Shown: positions 18,926 through 26,994, counted from the stretch's first letter. The stretch is 64,000 nucleotides of DNA from Phycisphaerae bacterium (GCA_029260235.1 JAJDDP010000045.1:1-64000), one strand, 5' to 3'. Numbers and translations are program-made. Notes: generated by a model not told the origin, from the letters alone.

Positions 18926-19072
18926 GTAAGAGAAAGATCGCTCGGACCAGGCCATCCCAGTTTAGCCAAGAGCCTCGAAGAGCTGGCAAGGCTATATCGA
19001 GCTACGAATCGGGACGAAGAAGCCGAGCCACTGGAGGAGAGGGCGGCGCGTATTCGGGCGATCCGACGATGA
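18926..19072 (+). pseudogene. Fragment of a kinesin-light-chain-type TPR protein
   Basis: About 48 residues match one TPR_12 unit: RERSLGPGHPSLAKSLEELA, then LYRATNRDEEAEPLEERAA and a stop. Complete proteins contain many such 42-residue units, often behind kinase or effector domains. Nothing upstream in the frame continues the repeat. The fragment is probably the end of a deleted gene. Confidence 0.6.
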
Positions 19073-19451
19073 AATACTCGTCAGGGAATCGCCCTCGCTC
19101 GCATAGAAAGAGTGCGGTCTTGATCGCCACTTGCTTTGCCTAGGCCATACTCCAGATGAAGCCTTGGGCAATCCCTCGGGCCCTGGCTTCAGCGTGTTGA
19201 AACAGGTGCCATCAGTATCGTAGCCACCCACGTCGACGGGCTTCGTGTGCCGCTCCAAACACCCTGAGTTCGTGGGGCTCAAGATTCCCAAAGGAGGTGT
19301 TGGCTGGTCCTTACCGGCCCGGCGGTATTGATGTCCCAAAGAAACTCCAGAGCCACGCCTCATAAACTCTCCGAGGCCAGAAGGAAGCACAAGCATCCCC
19401 CCATGCTGCCCCACAGGCCCGTCCGGGCCGCAGAAATAACGAAGAAGTTCC

Positions 19452-19480
19452 TTGACGACAGCTAATCTGTCCTGTATATT
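19452..19480 (+). promoter_or_regulatory. Sigma-70-type promoter of the GbsR/MarR regulator operon
   Basis: TTGACG at 19452-19457 and TATATT at 19475-19480 are separated by 17 bases. The start codon supported by a Shine-Dalgarno sequence is at 19509, giving a leader of about 20 bases. The inverted repeat at 19479-19494 overlaps the -10 box and the expected transcription start. Confidence 0.75.
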
Positions 19481-19494
19481 CTGTATAGACAGAA
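19479..19494. promoter_or_regulatory. Inverted repeat TTCTGT-N4-ACAGAA, probable operator
   Basis: A perfect 6+6 inverted repeat with a 4-base centre (ATAG) covers the 3' part of the -10 box and the start site. The same repeat with the same spacing occurs at 20431-20446. Its position suggests that the regulator encoded 15 bases downstream represses its own promoter here. Confidence 0.65.
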
Positions 19495-19508
19495 ATAGGA
19501 GAAACAAC

Positions 19509-20042
19509 TTGGCCACACTAACCCCTGCAACTGAAGGCTTTATCCTGCACTGGGGGGAGATGGGCACAAAGTGGGGCATCAATCGCACGGTGGCCCAGAT
19601 TCATGCATTGCTCTATCTCTCACCCAAGCCGCTCAACGCCGAGCAGATTGCTGAGACGCTCTCGGTCGCAAGATCCAACGTCAGCAACAGCCTCCATGAA
19701 CTGCAAGGCTGGCGCATCGTGAAGGTCGTTCATGTCATGGGCGACCGCCGCGACCACTACGAATCTATGAAAGATGTCTGGGAGATGTTCCAGATCATTC
19801 TCGATGAACGCAAGAAGCGGGAGATCGACCCTACGCTGAAGGTGCTGCGCGATTTGACGGCCAAAGCCAAAAAGTCCGGAGCCAAGGATGCTCATACGCA
19901 TGAACGGCTGAACGAGATGCTCAGGTTTTTCGAGTCAATGACTACTTGGTACGGCCAGATTCGGCGGATGCCACAAGGCGCGTTCATCAAGTTCGTGAAA
20001 ATGGGCGACAAGGTGCGCAAGCTGCTGGGGCTTGCGTCATAA
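19509..20042 (+). CDS. GbsR/MarR-type transcriptional regulator
   Basis: 177 residues from a TTG start. AGGAG lies 7 bases before this TTG and decides against the longer frame from 19452, which begins on the promoter. It has a winged HTH: TVAQIHALLYLSPKPLNAEQ, IAETLSVARSNVSNSLHELQ, then a wing with HVMGDRRDHYES. The phrase FILHWGEMGTKWGINRTVAQ near the N-terminus is characteristic of the GbsR branch of the MarR superfamily. The C-terminal half is helical and likely dimerises. It heads a run of co-oriented genes leading to nitric oxide reductase, and the operator-like repeat at its promoter recurs downstream. Ligand unknown. Confidence 0.88.
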   Translation: MATLTPATEGFILHWGEMGTKWGINRTVAQIHALLYLSPKPLNAEQIAETLSVARSNVSNSLHELQGWRIVKVVHVMGDRRDHYESMKDVWEMFQIILDERKKREIDPTLKVLRDLTAKAKKSGAKDAHTHERLNEMLRFFESMTTWYGQIRRMPQGAFIKFVKMGDKVRKLLGLAS

Positions 20043-20060
20043 CCAAGGGAGGATTGGCTG

Positions 20061-20396
20061 ATGAATGAAGTAATGAGTTTCGTGATTGGGATTGGGCTTA
20101 CCCTGACGATCTCGATCCTGGTGGTGGTGTACCTGAAGCCACATCTTCGCCGGATACTGCTCGACTTATGTGAGACGGAGGATCGGGCCAACTTCTGGAC
20201 CGCCTTTACGAACGTAACTGTCGTCCTCTCGCCTCTGATTTGTGCAATGTTCCACCGCCCAACCGGCATCAGCGGTAGTGCTGCATTCTTCGACGTGAGC
20301 GTTCAGTTGCGTTGGGCGATGATAGGCCTGATCGGTTCGGTGATCATCCTCGGCGCGGTGATCGCCCGATTCATCCCCATGCCGCGGAAACAGTAG
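20061..20396 (+). CDS. Small membrane protein of unknown function
   Basis: 111 residues with probable membrane helices at about 4-24 (VMSFVIGIGLTLTISILVVV), 47-64 and 83-104 (AMIGLIGSVIILGAVIARF). The ATG at 20061 has GGGAGG 8 bases upstream and follows the regulator by 18 bases, so it is co-transcribed. No family is recognised. Between helices it carries a segment with DLCETEDRANFWTAFTN. Placement suggests a part in the same stress response; this is inference. Confidence 0.75.
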   Translation: MNEVMSFVIGIGLTLTISILVVVYLKPHLRRILLDLCETEDRANFWTAFTNVTVVLSPLICAMFHRPTGISGSAAFFDVSVQLRWAMIGLIGSVIILGAVIARFIPMPRKQ

Positions 20397-20430
20397 GTGA
20401 TCGGCCAACCGCGTTTTTTTGCCCCTGGAG

Positions 20431-20446
20431 TTCTGTAATGACAGAA
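20431..20446. promoter_or_regulatory. Second TTCTGT-N4-ACAGAA inverted repeat at the DCC-family gene start
   Basis: The same 6+6 repeat as at 19479-19494, with centre AATG, overlaps the ATG (20438) of the next gene. The flanks are also alike: both are followed by A and C-rich sequence containing AAACAAC. It may be a second binding site for the GbsR-type regulator or an mRNA-level element. Overlap with coding sequence means part of the match could be chance. Confidence 0.5.
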
Positions 20447-20887
20447 ACAACAAAAACAACAGACATGCAGGAGCGTAGCGGCTGGGTGCTCTACGACGGC
20501 GAGTGCCCGATGTGCCTCCGGTCGGCCAAGCGGTTTTCGAGAATCCTGTGCAGTCGCCGTTTCGATCTGGCGCCACTACAGACACCCTGGGTTCGTGAGC
20601 GCCTCGGCCTGCCCGAAGGCGAGCGGCCCAAGGAGATGATCGTGCTGACTGTCAGCGGGGAGAGTCATCGCGGAGCCGATGCCATCGCTTTCCTAGCCCG
20701 CCACATCTGGTGGGCTTGGCCGCTCTATGTCCTATCTAGGTTGCCTGGTGTGATGAGGCTCATGCGGCGTGTCTATCGCAATATAGCTGTCCAACGAGGG
20801 CGCGCCCCGGCGAAGAGTTCAAGCACTACAACCTTTGTCAGCAGTGCGACTAAACCAGAAACAGAATCACTCAGCAAAGGAGAGTAA
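20438..20887 (+). CDS. DCC-family thiol-disulfide oxidoreductase-like protein (DUF393)
   Basis: 149 residues. The hallmark is VLYDGECPMCLRSAKRFSR near residue 17, the YDGxCxxC motif of the DCC family, which has a thioredoxin-like fold and a potential redox Cys pair. Further family features are DLAPLQTPWVRERLGL and the later GADAIAFLARHIWW with PLYVLSRLPGV. The ATG at 20438 has GGAG 7 bases upstream. In many bacteria this family lies beside SDR or membrane redox genes, as here. Substrate unknown. Confidence 0.88.
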   Translation: MTETTKTTDMQERSGWVLYDGECPMCLRSAKRFSRILCSRRFDLAPLQTPWVRERLGLPEGERPKEMIVLTVSGESHRGADAIAFLARHIWWAWPLYVLSRLPGVMRLMRRVYRNIAVQRGRAPAKSSSTTTFVSSATKPETESLSKGE

Positions 20888-20889
20888 CC

Positions 20890-21363
20890 ATGTATCCCGT
20901 TTGGACCTACGGCATTTATCTCGCTGTCAGCGTGGCTTTGACTGTCTGGGTAGCCCAAACCTTGTTTCGCAACGGTCGAATCTTCCTGGTCGATGCGGTG
21001 GCTGGCAACGAAGCTCTTGCCGACTCGCTCAATCACTTGCTTGTCGTTGGCTTCTATCTGGTCAATATCGGCTTTGTGACTACAGCCCTGCGATACGGCA
21101 ACAAGCCGCACGACTTGGTGCAGGTGATCGAATTTACCAGCGCCAAGATCGGAACGGTGCTCCTGGTTCTGGGCGTAATGCACTTCGTCAATCTATATGT
21201 GTTTTCTCAAGCCCGCAAACACGGCCTTTTCGGCATCGGCCATTCCGGGCAGGAGAAGAAGACGGTCGAGCTGTCGTCTTCACTGCTAACGTCCGCGGCT
21301 CAGCCATTAGAAGTGCCTGGTAAGCCTCAGACTCCCATCAGATCGGAGCAGGAGCCATGCTGA
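20890..21363 (+). CDS. Membrane protein of unknown function
   Basis: 157 residues with three likely membrane helices: about 5-26 (TYGIYLAVSVALTVWVAQTL), 47-70 (LNHLLVVGFYLVNIGFVTTA) and 88-110 (IGTVLLVLGVMHFVNLYVF). Conserved-looking polar positions include SLNHLL and HFVNLY, where His in or next to a helix could bind metal or haem. The C-terminal 45 residues are polar and cytoplasmic-looking. AAAGGAG precedes the ATG by 7 bases, and the start lies 2 bases after the DCC gene stop. Its end overlaps the next gene. Confidence 0.78.
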   Translation: MYPVWTYGIYLAVSVALTVWVAQTLFRNGRIFLVDAVAGNEALADSLNHLLVVGFYLVNIGFVTTALRYGNKPHDLVQVIEFTSAKIGTVLLVLGVMHFVNLYVFSQARKHGLFGIGHSGQEKKTVELSSSLLTSAAQPLEVPGKPQTPIRSEQEPC

Positions 21364-22349
21364 AGATTGTGATTCCAGGTGGTTCCGGGCAGGTTGGGTC
21401 CATTCTGACTCGGGCGTTTCGCAGTGATGGCCATGAGGTGACGGTGCTTAGTCGGCATGCCCACGCTTCGCGGCAGACGGTTGTTTGGGATGGCAAGAGC
21501 ATGGGGCCATGGTGCGATCACATCGACGGGGCTGATGTGGTCATTAACCTTGCAGGCCGCTCGGTCGATTGCCGTTACAACAAAGCTAACCGCGAGCAGA
21601 TCATGAACTCGCGCATCGACTCTGTGCGTATCGTTGGCCAAGCGATTTGCCAGGCAGCAAAACCACCTCGCGTCTGGCTGCAAGCAAGTACAGCTACGAT
21701 CTACTCGCATCGTTTTGATGCGCCCAACGTGGAAGACAGAGGGTTGATAGGTGGCTGCGAACCGGATGCACCCAGCTCCTGGAAGTTCAGCATCGACGTA
21801 GCCAACGCGTGGGAACGCACACTGGACGAAGCCACCGTGCCAACGACGCGCAAAGTCAAACTTCGCTCAGCCATGACCATGAGTGCAGACAAAGGCGGTA
21901 TCTTCGACGTGTTGCTACGGCTCGTCCGTTATGGCCTGGGAGGGCGATCAGGCAGTGGGCGACAATACATATCGTGGTTACACCATGAGGACTTTGCTCG
22001 GGCGATCTATTGGCTTATCGAACACGAGACGGTCGAGGGCGCAGTCAACATCGCATCACCCAATCCAATCCCGAACGCCGAATTCATGCGAGCGATTCGA
22101 GAAGCATGGGGCACTCGGATAGGCCTACCTGCCACGGAGTGGATGTTGGGGATCGGCACTTTCTTTCTTCGCACAGAATCCGAATTGATCCTCAAGAGCC
22201 GGCGCGTGGTTCCTGGATTGTTGGCTGAGCAGGGTTTCGAATTCCGGCATGCAACCTGGCCAGAGGCTGCACGAACGCTCTGCCGTGATTGGCGAGCACT
22301 GCGGGGGAGGCGGAAGGCCATCGAGGTACAACCATGCAACCAACCATAG
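21357..22349 (+). CDS. TIGR01777-type SDR-family NAD(P)-binding protein (YfcH/SDR39U1-like)
   Basis: 330 residues. It has an N-terminal Rossmann motif VIPGGSGQVGSILTRAF and the family-specific phrases WDGKSMGPWCDHIDGADVVI, NLAGRSVDCRYN, SRIDSVRIVGQAI and, near the C-terminus, a conserved INIAS/VNIASPNPIPNAEF block. The usual catalytic Tyr-x3-Lys of classical SDRs is replaced in this family, and its biochemical role is poorly defined. The start overlaps the preceding gene's stop (ATGCTGA), indicating translational coupling. Confidence 0.88.
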   Translation: MLKIVIPGGSGQVGSILTRAFRSDGHEVTVLSRHAHASRQTVVWDGKSMGPWCDHIDGADVVINLAGRSVDCRYNKANREQIMNSRIDSVRIVGQAICQAAKPPRVWLQASTATIYSHRFDAPNVEDRGLIGGCEPDAPSSWKFSIDVANAWERTLDEATVPTTRKVKLRSAMTMSADKGGIFDVLLRLVRYGLGGRSGSGRQYISWLHHEDFARAIYWLIEHETVEGAVNIASPNPIPNAEFMRAIREAWGTRIGLPATEWMLGIGTFFLRTESELILKSRRVVPGLLAEQGFEFRHATWPEAARTLCRDWRALRGRRKAIEVQPCNQP

Positions 22350-23290
22350 AAGAGGCTGCCAAACAGCAAGAGGTGGCTGTGGTGACCGGCGCATTTGGAT
22401 ATTCCGGGCAATATATCGCTCGCCGATTGCTCGATGCCAAGGTCGAAGTTCGTACGCTGACCAACGCACCGGCCTCGCAGAGCCCCTTCGGGCCGCAGGT
22501 CAAAGCCTTCCCGTTCTCGTTCGATGATCACGCTCGACTCGTCCAAGCCCTGGAAGGGGCCACGGTGCTGTACAACACCTACTGGGTTAGGTTTAACCGC
22601 CACGAGTACAAGCAAGTCGATGCAGTACGGAACACGCGGGCGCTGTTTCGAGCGGCGCGTGAAGCCGGCGTACAGCGGGTCGTCCACACCAGCATTACAA
22701 ACCCGTCAGCCGAATCGCCCCTCGAGTACTTCCGCAGCAAAGCCATGCTCGAAGAGGCATTGACTGAATCGGGGTTGTCGTATGCCATCCTTCGCCCGGC
22801 GGTCATCTTCGGTAGTGAAGACGTGTTGGTAAATAACATCGCTTGGTTGTTGAGGAAGTTCCCATTCTTCGGCGTGTTCGGCGACGGTGGATACAGCTTG
22901 CAGCCCATCTTCGTAGACGATTTCGCCAAGCTCGCGGCGGAAGAGGGGGGTCGAAGAACCAACTGCATTATCGATGCCATAGGCCCCGAGACATTCACGT
23001 ACCGAGAACTCGTTGCCCAGATAGGCAGCATCATCCAGAAGCCAAGGCCGATCATCTCAGTTCCACCGGCGCTCGGGCACCTCGTCGGCAAGGTGGTTGG
23101 CAGCAGCGTTGGGGACGTGGTCATCACCCGCGATGAGATCGCAGGGCTAATGGGCAACCTGCTATGCACAGATTCGAAGCCAACCGGCTATACCAGTTTA
23201 ATCGAGTGGGCAACAGCCAGCAGTGCAACGCTCGGCGTGCGCTACGCGAGTGAACTGCGTAGGCGCAAGAACAGATCAACACGGCCGTGA
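22334..23290 (+). CDS. NmrA/SDR-type NAD(P)-binding protein
   Basis: 318 residues from the ATG at 22334, which has GAGG about 8 bases upstream and overlaps the previous gene by 16 bases. The Rossmann motif is VVTGAFGYSGQYIARRLL, followed by VEVRTLTNAP and later VQRVVHTSITNPSAESPLEY with FRSKAMLEEAL and ILRPAVIFG. These are features of atypical extended SDRs such as NAD(P)H-binding NmrA-like proteins, often redox sensors or quinone/flavin-linked reductases. Second SDR in tandem; the two may act on the same pathway. Confidence 0.85.
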   Translation: MQPTIEEAAKQQEVAVVTGAFGYSGQYIARRLLDAKVEVRTLTNAPASQSPFGPQVKAFPFSFDDHARLVQALEGATVLYNTYWVRFNRHEYKQVDAVRNTRALFRAAREAGVQRVVHTSITNPSAESPLEYFRSKAMLEEALTESGLSYAILRPAVIFGSEDVLVNNIAWLLRKFPFFGVFGDGGYSLQPIFVDDFAKLAAEEGGRRTNCIIDAIGPETFTYRELVAQIGSIIQKPRPIISVPPALGHLVGKVVGSSVGDVVITRDEIAGLMGNLLCTDSKPTGYTSLIEWATASSATLGVRYASELRRRKNRSTRP

Positions 23291-23347
23291 CGGTCATTCG
23301 CCGACCTCAGCCAAGGGTGATTGCGCCCGCGTCGTGCCAATCGTCCA

Positions 23348-23809
23348 TCATTGAGGAGGAGTCACACCGAGGCTGATCGGTTTGGCTGGCGAACACAGCG
23401 GTGCGTGACCCTTGTCTGCGCTGCCGAGCAGTTCGGCTATGGTTGTCGAGGAAAACGACTTCGCCACCATCTCAGCCGCTTCGTCGAGTCGCTTGTGCAG
23501 CGGGCAGAGGATGCGGCCGTGCGATTCGATATCCAGCGGGCAGCGCTCGATTCGCTTGATGGGATCCATCGTCTCGACCACCTCGAGGACGGTGATCTCT
23601 TCTGGTGGCCTAGCCAGCATGAATCCGCCCCCAAGCCCCCGCTTGGATCGCACCAGCCCCGCGCGTCGCAGGGACTGGAGCACCTTGGGCAGGTAGCCAG
23701 GCGGGACTTTGGTCATCTCGACCAACGTCGTGGTCACCACCAGCTCACCCCTACCTTGGGCAATGGCTACGACGGCCCGCAGTGCGTATTCGGCGGTAGG
23801 CGAAATCAT
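23348..23809 (-). CDS. Rrf2-family transcriptional regulator (possibly NsrR-like)
   Basis: About 153 residues from the ATG at 23809, with GGAG 7 bases upstream. It shows the Rrf2 winged HTH: MISPTAEYALRAVVAIAQ, VPPGYLPKVLQSLRRAGLV and SKRGLGGGFMLARPPEEI, then VLEVVETMDP. Three C-terminal cysteines (two in RCPLDIESHGRILCPLH and one in APLCSPA) could ligate an iron-sulfur cluster, but the spacing differs from classical NsrR. It is divergent from the nitric oxide reductase gene, sharing a short intergenic region. This fits an NO-sensing repressor of norB; assignment to NsrR is an inference from context. Confidence 0.85.
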   Translation of the reverse strand: MISPTAEYALRAVVAIAQGRGELVVTTTLVEMTKVPPGYLPKVLQSLRRAGLVRSKRGLGGGFMLARPPEEITVLEVVETMDPIKRIERCPLDIESHGRILCPLHKRLDEAAEMVAKSFSSTTIAELLGSADKGHAPLCSPAKPISLGVTPPQ

Positions 23810-23839
23810 CAAAAATCTCCGAATTCGACTATTTGGACC

Positions 23840-23867
23840 TTGACATCCTAAATGTACAGCTCATACT
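23840..23867 (+). promoter_or_regulatory. Probable promoter of the nitric oxide reductase gene
   Basis: TTGACA at 23840-23845 and CATACT at 23862-23867 are 16 bases apart. The GTG start lies at 23926. The intergenic region also contains two ATTTGGA direct repeats (23831 and 23885) and the partly symmetric GACATCCTAAATGTAC, which are candidates for an Rrf2-type operator. No FNR/NNR box (TTGAT-N4-ATCAA) is seen. Confidence 0.5.
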
Positions 23868-23925
23868 CCACTGTGTCAAATGGATATTTGGAGTCAATTA
23901 GCCTATTTTGGTCGGAGGCCAATCG

Positions 23926-26202
23926 GTGAACTATCGAAAGTGCTGGATAGCGTTCGCGGCTGTCGTGGTGATATCGTTTGCGGTTCTAGGCTACTATGGC
24001 CGGGAGCTTTATCGCCAAGCGCCGCCAATCCCTCAGCGGGTGGTGACGGCCAGTGGCGACGTGCTCTTCTTGGGGCAGGACATCTCCGACGGGCAGAACG
24101 TCTGGCAATCCATGGGTGGTCAGGAAGTGGGTTCGGTCTGGGGGCATGGGGCCTACGTTGCACCGGATTGGTCGGCTGACTGGCTGCACCGGGAGGCGAC
24201 TTGGCTCCTGGAGTTTTGGGCCAAAAAAGACCACGGAGGCGAATACGCTTCCTTGCACAAAGAAGTGAAGGCGTCACTCCGCCAGCGGCTTAAGACCGAG
24301 ATGCGTACCAACACCTTCGATCCGCAGACCGGTGACTTGACAGTTTCCGCGGCAAGAGCCGAAGCAATCCGTAGCGTGGGGGGGCACTATTCGAAGCTTT
24401 TCGGTGACGATGAGTCCTTGGATGGGCTTCGCGATGCCTATGCCATTCCGCCTAACACGATCAAAACCTCAGAGCGCCAAGATAAACTCAACGTGTTCTT
24501 CTTCTGGGCTTCATGGGCTTGCTCAACAAATCGACCCGGCAGCGACATCACTTACACGAACAACTGGCCCGCAGAAAGTTTGATCGATAACCATCCGACT
24601 AGTGCCATCGTTGTTTGGTCGGTGGTGAGCTTCGTGGTTCTACTCGCGGGGATTGGTGCCCTTGCCTGGTACTTTGCGGTGGTCCGGGCCAAGGAAGAAG
24701 CGCCACACGACTATCCACAGTCGAACCCACTGCTGGACCTGGCCCCAACACCCTCCATGAAAGCGACTTTGAAGTATTTTTGGATCGTGACGGCGCTCAT
24801 GCTGGTCCAGATCGGGCTTGGTGCGATAACCGCCCATTACGGGGTCGAGGGCTCTGGATTCTACGGCATTCCCCTGGCTGAATGGTTGCCGTACTCAGTG
24901 GCGCGTACGTGGCACTCCCAGTTGGGCATCTTCTGGATCGCGACGGCGTGGCTTGGCACGGGGCTCTTCATGGCCCCGGCAGTCTCGGGCCATGAACCGA
25001 AATTCCAACGCTTGGGCGTCAACTTCTTGTGGGGCTGCCTGGTGGTGATCGTCGTGGGTTCGATGGTGGGCGAATGGCTTGGCGTGCAACAACGGCTCGG
25101 ATTCGTGGCCAACTTCTGGTTTGGCCATCAGGGTTATGAATATGTCGATCTCGGTCGATTCTGGCAGGTGTTTCTGCTGGTTGGCCTGTTCCTCTGGCTA
25201 GCCCTAATGCTTCGCGCCATGTGGCCTGCGATCAAGAAACCGAATGAAAACCGCAGCCTGCTGGCACTCTTCCTCGTTGCCTCTGCCGCCATCGCTTTGT
25301 TCTACAGTGCGGGACTCATGTGGGGGCGCCAAACGAACCTTGCTATCGCCGAGTATTGGCGTTGGTGGGTTGTTCATCTCTGGGTGGAAGGGTTCTTCGA
25401 GGTCTTTGCCACTGTTGTCATCGCATTCCTGTTCACCCGCATGGGCTTGCTACGCGTTTCGACTGCCACGGCTGCGGCCCTGTTTTCGACGACGATTTTT
25501 CTAAGCGGCGGGATCATAGGAACGTTTCACCACCTCTACTTCACGGGGACGCCAACGGCAATCTTAGCCCTTGGGGCTACGTTTAGCGCGCTTGAGGTTG
25601 TCCCGCTCGTACTCATCGGGTTTGAGGCGTACGAGGGTTTGCGGCTCAGCCGAGCCCGCCCGTGGGTGTCTGCCTACAAGTGGCCCATGTATTTCTTCAT
25701 CGCGGTCTCGTTCTGGAATTTGGTCGGTGCCGGCCTGTTTGGCTTCCTGATCAATCCGCCGATCGCGCTCTATTACATGCAGGGATTGAACACGACGGCT
25801 GTCCATGCACACACCGCCTTGTTTGGCGTCTACGGCATGCTGGGCATTGGACTCATGCTCTTCTGCCTCAGGGGGGCAGCTGTACGTCAGGTCTGGCGGA
25901 CCCGGGTTCTGTCTTTCGCCTTTTGGTCCATCAACATTGGCCTGGCGCTGATGGTCTTGATCAGCGTCTTACCGGTAGGGTTGATGCAAACCTGGGCAAG
26001 CGTGGAACACGGCATGTGGTACGCACGGTCAGCAGAGTTTCTGCAGACAGATTTGGTGGGCACACTGCGCTGGCTGCGGGTAATCGGCGACACGATATTT
26101 GCGGTCGGGATAGTTGCCTTGGCCTGGTTTGTGCTCGGCCTAGTTACGGGATGGTCCATCGATAAAGAAACCGCACCGCCTGCAAAGAGTACGCGGGCAT
26201 AA
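23926..26202 (+). CDS. norB: Quinol-type (single-subunit) nitric oxide reductase
   Basis: About 758 residues from the GTG at 23926, with GGAGG 7 bases upstream (better than the TTG at 23908). It has the N-terminal extension of qNOR, with one membrane helix and a periplasmic domain (GQDISDGQNVWQSMGGQEVG), fused to a 12-helix haem-copper oxidase-like core. Metal ligands are visible: His in RTWHSQLGIFWIATAW, the motif HLWVEGFFEVFATV with the FeB-associated Glu, GTFHHLYFTG, and HAHTALFGVYG carrying the low-spin haem and haem b3 histidines. It reduces 2 NO to N2O using quinol in the inner membrane. The usual length is about 750-770. RIC and an Rrf2 regulator beside it indicate NO detoxification rather than full denitrification, since no nitrite or N2O reductase genes are nearby. 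Confidence 0.95.
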   Translation: MNYRKCWIAFAAVVVISFAVLGYYGRELYRQAPPIPQRVVTASGDVLFLGQDISDGQNVWQSMGGQEVGSVWGHGAYVAPDWSADWLHREATWLLEFWAKKDHGGEYASLHKEVKASLRQRLKTEMRTNTFDPQTGDLTVSAARAEAIRSVGGHYSKLFGDDESLDGLRDAYAIPPNTIKTSERQDKLNVFFFWASWACSTNRPGSDITYTNNWPAESLIDNHPTSAIVVWSVVSFVVLLAGIGALAWYFAVVRAKEEAPHDYPQSNPLLDLAPTPSMKATLKYFWIVTALMLVQIGLGAITAHYGVEGSGFYGIPLAEWLPYSVARTWHSQLGIFWIATAWLGTGLFMAPAVSGHEPKFQRLGVNFLWGCLVVIVVGSMVGEWLGVQQRLGFVANFWFGHQGYEYVDLGRFWQVFLLVGLFLWLALMLRAMWPAIKKPNENRSLLALFLVASAAIALFYSAGLMWGRQTNLAIAEYWRWWVVHLWVEGFFEVFATVVIAFLFTRMGLLRVSTATAAALFSTTIFLSGGIIGTFHHLYFTGTPTAILALGATFSALEVVPLVLIGFEAYEGLRLSRARPWVSAYKWPMYFFIAVSFWNLVGAGLFGFLINPPIALYYMQGLNTTAVHAHTALFGVYGMLGIGLMLFCLRGAAVRQVWRTRVLSFAFWSINIGLALMVLISVLPVGLMQTWASVEHGMWYARSAEFLQTDLVGTLRWLRVIGDTIFAVGIVALAWFVLGLVTGWSIDKETAPPAKSTRA

Positions 26203-26247
26203 CCAGATGAACCGGCGCTCAGCGGTCGGACAAGAACGGAGAAGACG

Positions 26248-26994
26248 ATGAAAACCACTGAAGGATCAACCCTCACGGTCGGAGAATTGGTGGCCCAAGA
26301 ACCAAACCGGGCTCGGGTGTTCGAGCAGTTCGGTATCGACTACTGCTGTGGAGGCAAGATACCGCTGGCGGAGGCCTGTGCAGCCGGCGACATATCGCTC
26401 GATGCGGTCCAAGACGCGCTGGAAAAATCCGATTCCCATAAGACGTCGGAGTATGACAAGGACTGGTGTAAGGAATCGATGACTTCCCTGGTGGATCACA
26501 TCGTCGCAACGCACCACGCCTACTTGCGCGAAGAGTTTCCGCGTCTGACTGCCATGACCGAGAAGGTTGCCCGCGTTCATGGCGAACGGCACGCGGAACT
26601 GCCGCAAGTGCGCGATGTTTTTGCGGCTATGCGGGCTGAACTCGAACTGCATATGCAAAAGGAAGAGCTTATTCTCTTCCCGATGATCGCCGAGCTCGAC
26701 GCCGGCGCCGCAGACGTGGGCAAGCATTGTGGGGGTATCGAAAACCCAATCCGCATGATGGAGAACGAGCATGATGGCGCCGGTGACGCCCTGGGCACGT
26801 TGCGAGAACTGACCGATGGGTTTGCCCCTCCGGCTGACGCTTGCAACACATATCGGGTTATGCTGGAGAGCCTGGCCGGACTCGAGGCAGACCTCCATCA
26901 GCACATCCACAAGGAGAACAACATACTCTTCCCCAAGGCCCTAGCCTGCTCAGACCCTGGGATGTTGCCCCAGAATCCAGGTGTCCCTGGCTAG
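26248..26994 (+). CDS. ric: RIC/ScdA/YtfE iron-sulfur cluster repair di-iron protein
   Basis: 248 residues. The N-terminal DUF542/ScdA_N domain has TVGELVAQEPNRARVFEQFG and IDYCCGGKIPLAEAC. The hemerythrin-like domain has the expected His/Glu ligands: HIVATHHAYLREEFPRL, LHMQKEELILFPMI, MENEHDGAGDAL and LHQHIHKENNILFPKAL. RIC proteins restore iron-sulfur clusters damaged by nitric oxide or oxidants, in the cytoplasm. It lies 45 bases after norB with GGAGAAG before the ATG, so it is probably in the same transcript. Confidence 0.95.
   Translation: MKTTEGSTLTVGELVAQEPNRARVFEQFGIDYCCGGKIPLAEACAAGDISLDAVQDALEKSDSHKTSEYDKDWCKESMTSLVDHIVATHHAYLREEFPRLTAMTEKVARVHGERHAELPQVRDVFAAMRAELELHMQKEELILFPMIAELDAGAADVGKHCGGIENPIRMMENEHDGAGDALGTLRELTDGFAPPADACNTYRVMLESLAGLEADLHQHIHKENNILFPKALACSDPGMLPQNPGVPG

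Larger units (their letters stand above)
17852..19451. other. Gene graveyard between two functional blocks
   Basis: About 1.6 kb without an intact gene. Recognisable pieces are an integrase C-terminal tail, a tRNA 3' fragment and a TPR fragment, listed separately. Open frames on both strands elsewhere here show no family resemblance, including a 198-codon minus-strand frame at 18992-19588 that runs over the promoter and start of the next gene. The mixture is typical of an old integration site that has lost its cargo. Confidence 0.6.

Noticed and set aside
18992-19588. 198-codon minus-strand frame upstream of the GbsR-type gene
   Set aside because: It crosses the promoter, operator and start of a strongly supported plus-strand gene, and part is antisense to the TPR fragment; no family pattern is seen.
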